Positions 1-4,296 of a stretch of 7,218 bases of DNA are shown here, piece after piece. The translations under genes were made by a program, and so were the position numbers. The stretch is from DASRAU01 sp036005805 (lineage in GTDB: Bacteria > Acidobacteriota > Polarisedimenticolia > Gp22-AA2). The DNA lies in assembly GCA_036005805.1 (NCBI GenBank), contig DASYQE010000073.1, positions 1-7,218 on the forward strand, given 5' to 3'. Numbering within the stretch: the stretch's first letter is position 1; every line of letters starts with the position of its first letter. The notes beneath the pieces are model-generated. The model searched no databases. It worked only from the letters and a program-made list of their open reading frames with translations, and was not told the DNA's origin.

Positions 1-1139
1 CCGCGGTCCACGAGCTTGGTGACGACGGCCGGATGGATGTCCACGCAGACCGTCCGCACCCACGAGGGCGTCATGTTGCCGACCCCGATGCCGTGCAGCA
101 TCGTGCCGAGGATGAGGACGAGATCGGCGCCTCGCAGGAGCGTGGCATAGCGTTCCTGCGCCTGGGTCATGTCCATCAGCGTGTCCGGAAGCGGCCCGTC
201 GTCGCGAATCGAACCGGCGAGCGCCAGGTCCACCTGATGGACGATGCAGTCGTGCATCAGCCCCTTCCTGAGGACGCCGCGCTCGACCGCCGCGCCGAGC
301 GACCCGGCTATCCGGATGGCGTTGATGGCGCGCATGTGGTTGCGATGCCCCTCGTCCACCGGGATGCCGGTGCTCACGTCCACGCCGAGCGAAGTGTTGA
401 AGAGCGCCGCCTCGACGTCGTGCACCCCCAGCGCGTTGCCGGACAGCACCCCCTGGATGTAGCCGCCGCGCACCAGGCGCCCGAGATGCCGCGTCCCGCC
501 GGTGTGCACCACCACCGGCCCCGGCACCGCGATGGTGCGGCCGCGACGCGCCTGGATGGCGCGCATCGCTTCCGCGAGCTGCGCCACCGCCAGCTCGACA
601 CGCCGCTCCGACGAGACCTCGTTGTTCATGAAGACGAAGTCCGCCTTCTCCCGCTCGCGGAACGGCGGGAAGACCTGCACGCCGGCGAGCCCGGCGACGA
701 CCTGGTCGCCCGCCTTCACGTCGCGCAGCTTGACGCAGCGCGCCCGATCGCCTTCGACCACGATGACCGCGTCCATCCGCTGGTCGGCCACGTCGAGGAA
801 GCGCCCGCCGTGGGAGACGCGGGTGCGGTGGTTGGTGGTCGAGTAGAAATCGTCCGGCACCGTGCCGTCGGCGGTCGAGGGTTTGAGGACGATGGCCCGG
901 CTCTCGTCCACCGGATGGCAGCCGAGCGCGGTCAGGTTCTCGAGGATGCGCTCCAGGCGCTCCGGCTCGGCGGCGCTGACCGTCATCTCGACGCGCGAGA
1001 AATCCGACACCGTGCGGCCGATGTCGAAGCGCAGCAGCTCGTAGGTGCCGCCGTTCTCGACCACGATGGCGAGGAACTTCGACATCAGGCCCGAGTCGAT
1101 GAGGTGGCCTTCGGCGACGAGACGGCGCGACTGGCTCAT
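1..1139 (-). CDS. TIGR00300-family protein, ornithine cyclodeaminase / LOR-SDH type (C-terminus cut by window edge)
   Basis: The reading frame is open for 379 codons from the ATG at 1139 to the window edge. Residues 1-100 match the LOR/SDH conserved region (VAEGHLIDSGLMSKFL near the start, then a ferredoxin-like stretch ending VPDDFYSTTNHRT). A middle domain at about 105-195 includes FMNNEVSSER (170-179). The C-terminal part carries VVHTGGTRHLGRLV (210-223), GVLSGNALGVHD (230-241), GHRNHMRAINAIR (264-276) and ADLVLILGTMLHGIGVGNM (338-356), which looks like a deoxyhypusine-synthase-like NAD-binding fold. Relatives include archaeal ornithine cyclodeaminase (ornithine to proline plus ammonia, NAD-dependent) and the C-terminal half of cyanobacterial AgrE/ArgZ. 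Family members are roughly 400-415 residues, so about 25-35 are missing. The exact substrate is inferred from family. No good SD is seen before the ATG, but the N-terminus matches where the family begins. It lies 24 bp after the lipoprotein gene on the same strand and is probably co-transcribed with it. Confidence 0.88.
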   Translation of the reverse strand, partial: MSQSRRLVAEGHLIDSGLMSKFLAIVVENGGTYELLRFDIGRTVSDFSRVEMTVSAAEPERLERILENLTALGCHPVDESRAIVLKPSTADGTVPDDFYSTTNHRTRVSHGGRFLDVADQRMDAVIVVEGDRARCVKLRDVKAGDQVVAGLAGVQVFPPFREREKADFVFMNNEVSSERRVELAVAQLAEAMRAIQARRGRTIAVPGPVVVHTGGTRHLGRLVRGGYIQGVLSGNALGVHDVEAALFNTSLGVDVSTGIPVDEGHRNHMRAINAIRIAGSLGAAVERGVLRKGLMHDCIVHQVDLALAGSIRDDGPLPDTLMDMTQAQERYATLLRGADLVLILGTMLHGIGVGNMTPSWVRTVCVDIHPAVVTKLVDR

Positions 1140-1163
1140 GGAAGGCGAATGATAACGCCGGCG

Positions 1164-1724
1164 TCAGTCGGCCCGCACCCGGGCCTGTCCGTCGATGATC
1201 TCGAAGGTGAACCGGACGTCGAGGTAGACCGGGATCCGGCTGGAGTCCACGAGGATGGTGTAATCGGGCTTCGAGTCGTGGTCGAGGTCCTGGCCCGGCT
1301 CGATGGTCCGGATGGCGGCCGGCACGAAGATCCAGCTCAGCACGGCGTCAAGCGCGGCGGCCCTGAAGTCCGGGTCGTCCTGGGCGGCCGGCAGGGCGAG
1401 AGGACTGTCCTGGACCTTCCGGACCGCCCCGTCCGCATCGACCACGAGGCGCAGCACGAGGACGACCGGCCGCTGCAAATCCTGATGCTCGGCCGGGAAG
1501 AGCGGCAGCGGGGTGACGATGGGATGGGGCGCGACGAAATCCTGCCCCTCGCGGAGCCGGGGCGAGACGCGGGCCGGGTCCACGAGGTATTCGGCGCTGA
1601 TCTGCGCCAGGGAGGAGGTGTCGTCGGGCGCGGCCGCCTTCCGATCCGCGACGCTGGCGCATCCCGCGCCCCAGAGCAGAAGCGCGACTGGAAGGAGCGG
1701 GCGACCGGGAGACGAGATGCGCAT
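1164..1724 (-). CDS. Putative secreted lipoprotein with TonB C-terminal-like domain
   Basis: The product is 186 residues. A short basic N-terminus (MRISSPGR) is followed by a hydrophobic stretch ending LLLWGAGC, so Cys22 is the likely lipidation site. Gly at -3 is not the usual Leu, so the lipobox is imperfect. Residues 30-85 are a low-conservation linker. Residues 86-180 resemble the TonB C-terminal / energy-transducer fold: PVVLVLRLVVDADGAVRKVQ, then FRAAALDAVLSWIFVPA, an insert with DLDHDSKPDY, and a final strand DVRFTFEI. Such stand-alone domains occur in many envelope proteins that do not energise transport, and no TonB-type transmembrane anchor or proline-rich spacer is present. The specific role is unknown. 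An AGGGG lies 4 nt before the ATG as a weak SD. It is preceded on the same strand by the selW-like gene (65-bp gap) and followed by the TIGR00300 gene (24-bp gap). Confidence 0.75.
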   Translation of the reverse strand: MRISSPGRPLLPVALLLWGAGCASVADRKAAAPDDTSSLAQISAEYLVDPARVSPRLREGQDFVAPHPIVTPLPLFPAEHQDLQRPVVLVLRLVVDADGAVRKVQDSPLALPAAQDDPDFRAAALDAVLSWIFVPAAIRTIEPGQDLDHDSKPDYTILVDSSRIPVYLDVRFTFEIIDGQARVRAD

Positions 1725-1759
1725 CGCGCCCCTAATCTAGCGGCAACCTCCCGTTCCCC

Positions 1760-1773
1760 CCACCTTCAGGTGG
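1760..1773 (-). other. Small hairpin between selW-like and lipoprotein genes
   Basis: CCACC and GGTGG pair around a TTCA loop in the 65-bp gap between the two minus-strand genes. There is no T-run after it on the minus strand, so it is not a convincing intrinsic terminator. It may be an mRNA processing or stability hairpin, or chance. Nothing else is seen in this gap apart from the weak SD of the lipoprotein gene. Confidence 0.25.
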
Positions 1774-1789
1774 TGGCCTCTGCGTCGCT

Positions 1790-2026
1790 TCAGCCGCGCC
1801 TGGCCAGGTGGTTCTTCACGGCCAAAAGGACGGTCTTCGGGCGGGGGTACAGGTAGCGCTTGCCGTCGTAGACATCCTGGCCGTCCACGGTGACGCGGAA
1901 CTCGCCGAGGCCGCCCTTGATCTTCTGCACCCGCCGATCGGGTCCTTCGAGCTGGGCCGCCACCCGGGCGGCGATGAGCCTCTTGGCAAGTCAGGTGTGA
2001 CAGTAGTGAACTTCGATGGTCGTCAT
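1790..2026 (-). CDS. SelW-like (Rdx family) selenoprotein, Sec encoded by in-frame TGA at 1993-1991
   Basis: Read through one TGA, the frame gives 78 residues: MTTIEVHYCHTU, then LAKRLIAARVAAQLEG, GGLGEFRVTVDGQDVYDGKR and a C-terminal helix PKTVLLAVKNHLARRG, stopping at a second TGA (1792-1790). The family (SelW/SelT/SelH, Rdx) has a thioredoxin-like fold with a CxxC or CxxU motif right after the first strand. Here it is Cys9-His-Thr-Sec12, with the TGA exactly at the second redox position. The 66 codons after the TGA continue a family-like protein of normal length, with the usual strand pair and closing helix. This argues against a nonsense mutation or a true stop. A SECIS-like hairpin follows the TGA (separate entry). 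Family members are thought to act as small thiol/selenol oxidoreductases; the substrate is unknown. No SD precedes the ATG, but no other in-frame start lies close by. Translation as proposed needs SelA/B/C/D encoded elsewhere. The main alternative is a recently broken CxxC gene. Confidence 0.87.
1956..1993 (-). promoter_or_regulatory. Candidate bacterial SECIS element with Sec codon
   Basis: On the minus strand the TGA (1993-1991) is followed after 18 nt by a perfect 6-bp stem, GCCGCC (1972-1967) and GGCGGC (1961-1956), closing a 5-nt loop CGGGT (1966-1962). The loop starts 24 nt after the TGA and has G at its second position. Known bacterial SECIS elements lie inside the coding region just after UGA, with a small apical loop carrying an early G about 16-37 nt downstream, where SelB binds. 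The position and loop therefore fit. The stem is GC-only in a GC-rich genome, so the hairpin alone would be weak evidence. Its value comes from its place after a Rdx-motif TGA. Confidence 0.7.
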
Positions 2027-2033
2027 GCCCGGT

Positions 2034-2039
2034 ATTCTA
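2034..2039 (-). promoter_or_regulatory. Possible -10 box of the selW-like gene (leaderless?)
   Basis: On the minus strand TAGAAT, one mismatch from TATAAT, ends 7 nt before the ATG at 2026. Transcription would then start at or next to the start codon, which would explain the absence of an SD. No good -35 box is seen at 16-18 bp spacing, so this is tentative. Confidence 0.3.
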
Positions 2040-2049
2040 AAGGAGCGAA

Positions 2050-2079
2050 GTTCATTCCATCCCCTGTCCTATGAACAGG
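2050..2079. promoter_or_regulatory. Nested inverted repeats in the divergent selW / sigma-factor intergenic region
   Basis: The 76-bp region between the divergent genes (2027-2102) holds two overlapping dyads: GTTCAT (2050-2055) with ATGAAC (2071-2076), and CCTGT (2063-2067) with ACAGG (2075-2079). They could be a regulator site shared by both genes or form a 5' UTR hairpin before the sigma-factor gene. I could not identify a clear ECF or sigma-70 promoter for the plus-strand operon here. Confidence 0.35.
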
Positions 2080-2102
2080 CCCCTCGCGCCACCAAGGAGA
2101 CG

Positions 2103-2681
2103 ATGGTACGGACGGAGCGACGGGCGGAAAGCCCGGTTCCGGAAGACAGCGGCTCCGGGGCTCCGGCACCGATGACCCGGCAGGACTGGGACAAGGTGCT
2201 GGAGGAGCTGCACCCCGTGAGCTTTCGCTGGGCCATCACCTGTTGCCGCGGGGATCGCGAGGAGGCTCGAGACGTGCTGCAGAGCGTGTACGTGGACGTG
2301 CTGGATGGGCGGGCCCGGTTCGAGGGGCTGGCCTCCGTCCGGACGTGGCTCTTCGCCGTCATCCGGCGCACCGCCGCCTCGAGTCGGCGCCGCGGCCTCG
2401 TGCGCAGCGTGCTGCTGGGTCAGTGGGCGCGGCGACGCCCCGAGCCCGTCGCCCCCGACCCGGCGGAGCGGCTGGAGAAGGCCGAGCGCATCGCCCGCAT
2501 CCGCGCAGCGATGCAGACGCTCTCCGAGCGCCAGCGCCAGGTGCTCGAGCTCGTCTTCCATCACGACCTCACCATCGAGGAAGCCGCCGGTGTCCTGGGC
2601 ATCGGCCTGGGCAGCGCCCGCACGCATTACGAGCGCGGCAAGCGGGCCCTTCACGATCGCCTCACGGAGGCGGGTCTGTGA
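2103..2681 (+). CDS. ECF-family (sigma-70 group 4) RNA polymerase sigma factor
   Basis: The product is 192 residues. Residues 1-25 are a disordered-looking leader. Sigma region 2 spans about 28-98, with DREEARDVLQSVYVDVLDG and the core-binding/-10 recognition segment ending VRTWLFAVIRRTAASSRRRG. A linker spans about 99-128. Region 4 spans about 130-186, with LSERQRQVLELVFHHDLTIEE and a helix-turn-helix at about 157-178 (AAGVLGIGLGSARTHYERGK) that would read the -35 element. There is no region 1.1 or 3, as expected for an ECF factor. The ATG at 2103 is chosen because AAGGAG lies just before it, although the 3-nt spacing is short; the frame stays open upstream to 2016. The stop overlaps the GTG of the next gene (GTGA), showing translational coupling with a putative anti-sigma partner. 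It probably directs transcription of its own operon and of unlinked genes. Confidence 0.93.
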   Translation: MVRTERRAESPVPEDSGSGAPAPMTRQDWDKVLEELHPVSFRWAITCCRGDREEARDVLQSVYVDVLDGRARFEGLASVRTWLFAVIRRTAASSRRRGLVRSVLLGQWARRRPEPVAPDPAERLEKAERIARIRAAMQTLSERQRQVLELVFHHDLTIEEAAGVLGIGLGSARTHYERGKRALHDRLTEAGL

Positions 2682-3178
2682 CCCGGCGGCCCGAATTCTT
2701 CGATGAGGACGAGCGACTGCGCGCCGTCTTCCACGAGATGCACGATGCCGACATTCCGGCGCCGGCGTATGAATCCCCCGACGTCGCGACGGCCGCACCG
2801 GCCGCGTCAGCCTCCACTGCGCGGCCGGTGCGAAAGCCATCTTTCGCTGGGCCGGCGGGAAGGCCGGCCATCGCGCGCGCGGCCTGGGCGTTCGCCGCGG
2901 CCGCGACCGCGTGCGCGGTGGTCCTGGCGCTGCGCGATGGCGGGCTCGTCCATCCGGCCCGAGACGCGCCCACCGTGACCGGCGAGGACGAGACGGTGCA
3001 GCTCGCCGCCTTCCTCACCACCTGGGAGGCGCCCACCGATTTCCTTTTGACCACACCCGGCGCGGAGTTCCTGCAATCGGGTCCCCGCCTCGGCACCGGA
3101 ACAGAGACGCTGTCGGATGACCCGGGCGATCTCCTGCAGAACGAAACCAACGAGAACGACACGGAGGTGTTCCCATGA
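2678..3178 (+). CDS. Single-pass membrane protein, probable anti-sigma factor
   Basis: The product is 166 residues, starting at a GTG that overlaps the sigma-factor stop as GTGA. GGAGG lies 7 nt upstream, which fixes this start. The cytoplasmic part (1-64) begins RRPEFFDEDERLRAVFHEMH and continues into an Ala/Pro-rich linker. This resembles the short N-terminal motif of anti-sigma proteins that lack the zinc-binding HxxxCxxC, and none is present here. One transmembrane segment lies at about 65-85 (RAAWAFAAAATACAVVLAL). The exported part (86-166) is acidic, ending in DDPGDLLQNETNENDTEVF, and has no recognised domain. Position between an ECF sigma gene and a periplasmic helical-sensor gene, with overlaps on both sides, supports a role in holding the sigma factor at the membrane and releasing it on a periplasmic signal. 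The function is inferred from context and topology; sequence similarity alone would not establish it. Confidence 0.75.
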   Translation: MTRRPEFFDEDERLRAVFHEMHDADIPAPAYESPDVATAAPAASASTARPVRKPSFAGPAGRPAIARAAWAFAAAATACAVVLALRDGGLVHPARDAPTVTGEDETVQLAAFLTTWEAPTDFLLTTPGAEFLQSGPRLGTGTETLSDDPGDLLQNETNENDTEVFP

Positions 3179-3747
3179 AGAAGATTCCCCTCATTGCCGC
3201 CCTGGTCGCGACCGCGACCATCGTCACCGCCCAGGCCCGCCCCTGGGGCCGCGAGGGCGGCCCTCCGGGGGGACCCGGCGGGTTCGGCGGGCCGCGCGCC
3301 GAGCTGATGGGTGAGCTGTTCTCTCCCGAGCTGGTGATGCGCCACCAGGAGGAGATCGGCCTGAGCGCCGATCAGAAATCGAAGCTGATCAAAGCCACGC
3401 AGGACCTGCAGACTGATCTCGTGCCGCTGCAGTTCGAGATGAGCGAGGCGAGCACGAAGCTCCGCGACGCCCTCGCCCAGCCGAGCATCGACGAGCAGAA
3501 GGCCGGCGACCTCGCCGACCACCTCATGACGCTCGAAACGAAGATCAAGAAGCGCCACCTGACCACGATGATCAAGGTCAAGAACACCCTCACGGCGGAG
3601 CAGCAGGATCGCCTGAAGACCCTGCGCGAGCAGGATCGCGCCGAGCGGCGCGCCCGGCGCGGCGACCGCGGCGGCCCGCCCGACGGCGGCGCCGGCGCCC
3701 CGCCGGACGGCGGCGGCGACGATCCGGCTCCGGAACCGGGAAACTAG
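3175..3747 (+). CDS. Periplasmic Spy/CpxP/CnrX-like helical protein (LTxxQ, heavy-metal-resistance type)
   Basis: The product is 190 residues. A signal peptide (MKKIPLIAALVATATIVTAQA) has a likely cleavage after Ala21. A Gly/Pro-rich linker (22-42) precedes an all-helical core (about 46-152): LFSPELVMRHQEEIGLSADQ, then LQTDLVPLQFEMSEASTKL, a third helix around LADHLMTLETKIKKRHLTTM, and a closing LTAEQQDRLKTL of LTxxQ type. The tail (157-190) is low complexity with two PPDGG units. Proteins of this fold act as periplasmic chaperones (Spy, CpxP) or as metal sensors (CnrX, ZraP). His57, His116 and the pair His128/Met132 are possible ligands, and the H-x3-M spacing resembles the His/Met pair of CnrX, but the full ligand set is not conserved. 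The ATG overlaps the upstream stop (ATGA) and has GGAGG at 7 nt. It probably senses envelope stress or metal and controls the upstream anti-sigma protein. Confidence 0.82.
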   Translation: MKKIPLIAALVATATIVTAQARPWGREGGPPGGPGGFGGPRAELMGELFSPELVMRHQEEIGLSADQKSKLIKATQDLQTDLVPLQFEMSEASTKLRDALAQPSIDEQKAGDLADHLMTLETKIKKRHLTTMIKVKNTLTAEQQDRLKTLREQDRAERRARRGDRGGPPDGGAGAPPDGGGDDPAPEPGN

Positions 3748-3776
3748 CAACGCCGCCTCCTCCTCCGCCGCGGGCG

Positions 3777-3786
3777 CGTCGAGTGG
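3777..3786. promoter_or_regulatory. Distal half-site matching the operator arm
   Basis: CGTCGAGTGG here is identical to 3930-3939, the centre plus right arm of the perfect operator, and lies 153 bp upstream. The matching left arm is absent. It could be an auxiliary half-site or a decayed operator, or chance. Confidence 0.3.
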
Positions 3787-3840
3787 TCCTGTGACGCGAC
3801 CGCGGCGCATCACGCCCCTGCCGGGCCCGCGGCCAGTCCC

Positions 3841-3870
3841 GCCCTTGACGTCCCCGCCCTTGACCTCCCC
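3841..3870. repeat. 15-bp tandem repeat, two copies, duplicating a -35-like TTGAC
   Basis: GCCCTTGACGTCCCC (3841-3855) is followed directly by GCCCTTGACCTCCCC (3856-3870), with 14 of 15 bases identical. Each copy carries a TTGAC core. Only the second sits at usable distance from the TACAGT -10 box. Confidence 0.7.
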
Positions 3871-3889
3871 GCGCCGCCGCGGGTACAGT
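3860..3889 (+). promoter_or_regulatory. Probable sigma-70-type promoter of padR-permease operon
   Basis: TTGACC (3860-3865) and TACAGT (3884-3889) are separated by 18 bp. The predicted transcription start, near 3896, falls in the first palindromic operator. A perfect GC hairpin (CCCGCG/CGCGGG, 3868-3883) fills the spacer. It has no following T-run, so it is unlikely to be a terminator for the preceding operon. Confidence 0.5.
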
Positions 3890-3892
3890 CGC

Positions 3893-3940
3893 CTCCACTC
3901 GACGGTCTAGTGGAGCGTTTCCACTCGACCGTCGAGTGGA
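3893..3940. promoter_or_regulatory. Tandem palindromic operators, probable PadR binding sites
   Basis: Two 21-bp palindromes are centred at 3904 and 3930. The second (3920-3940) is perfect: TCCACTCGAC, centre C, GTCGAGTGGA. The first (core 3894-3914, outer pair 3893/3915) has the same left arm and one mismatched pair. The two are 19/21 identical and 26 bp centre to centre. They sit between the -10 box and the padR GTG, and the padR SD (GGAGG, 3938-3942) overlaps the right arm of the second. PadR proteins bind as dimers to palindromes at their own promoters, so repression by blocking the start region is the natural reading. The assignment to this PadR is inferred from position. Confidence 0.75.
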
Positions 3941-3949
3941 GGACACCCC

Positions 3950-4294
3950 GTGGGAACGCAACCCGTCAAGGACAGGGCCGCTGGACTGGTGCAGGGCACG
4001 CTCGACATGCTCATCCTCAAGACGCTGGCGCTCGAGGCGATGCACAGCTACGACATCGGCGCCCGCCTCGCGCGCGTCAGCCAGGGGGTGTTCGTCGTCA
4101 ACCCGGGGTCGCTCTTCCCCGCCTTCCGGCGACTGGAGCGCTCCGGCCTCATCCGCGGCGAGTGGCGTGACACCGAGAACAACCGCCGCGCCCGCTACTA
4201 CAGCCTGACCTCGCGCGGCCGCAAGCGCCTCGGCGACGAGACCAAACACTGGCGCCGCCTCTCCGGCGCCATCGCGCGCGTCCTGGAGGCTTGA
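3950..4294 (+). CDS. PadR-family transcriptional regulator (acidobacterial ADOP-associated type)
   Basis: The product is 114 residues, starting at GTG 3950, with GGAGG (3938-3942) 7 nt upstream. It has the PadR winged helix: VQGTLDMLILKTLAL (helix 1), MHSYDIGARLARVSQGVF, then the recognition helix NPGSLFPAFRRLERSGLI and the wing RGEWRDTENNRRARYYSLTSRGRKRL, closing with a short dimerisation helix (DETKHWRRLSGAIARVLEA). The length and the phrase VQGTLDMLILKTL match the family of short PadR proteins encoded beside duplicated orphan permeases in Acidobacteriota (TIGR03433 type). The stop is 2 nt before the permease ATG, so the two are co-translated or coupled. It probably represses its own operon through the tandem palindromes upstream. 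The inducing ligand is unknown, since these short PadRs have no separate ligand domain. Confidence 0.93.
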   Translation: MGTQPVKDRAAGLVQGTLDMLILKTLALEAMHSYDIGARLARVSQGVFVVNPGSLFPAFRRLERSGLIRGEWRDTENNRRARYYSLTSRGRKRLGDETKHWRRLSGAIARVLEA

Positions 4295-4296
4295 CC

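Noticed and set aside
33..1856. Long plus-strand open frame of 607 codons
   Set aside because: It is antisense to the TIGR00300 gene and the lipoprotein gene and runs into the selW-like gene, all three with recognisable family features. Its translation is rich in His, Arg, Asp and Val without domains, typical of the antisense of GC-rich coding DNA.
1991..1993. TGA as a simple stop or pseudogene mutation in the selW-like gene
   Set aside because: The TGA falls precisely at the family's Sec/Cys position, downstream coding is intact to normal length with no other lesion, and a SECIS-like hairpin follows. A mutation cannot be fully excluded without checking for Sec machinery.
1808..2074. Plus-strand open frame of 88 codons over the selW-like region
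   Set aside because: It has no family features and no SD. The opposite strand encodes a Rdx-family protein through the TGA.
2243..2677. Upstream extension of the anti-sigma frame through the sigma gene
   Set aside because: The open frame continues upstream, but that part is the shadow of the sigma gene. The GTG at 2678 with GGAGG 7 nt before it and the GTGA overlap mark the real start.
2662..3813. Minus-strand open frame of 383 codons
   Set aside because: It is antisense to the anti-sigma and sensor genes, whose overlaps, SD sites, signal peptide and transmembrane segment show they are real.
3868..3883. GC hairpin as a terminator of the sigma operon
   Set aside because: The stem is perfect, but no T-run follows on either strand. 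It lies in the spacer of the likely padR promoter.
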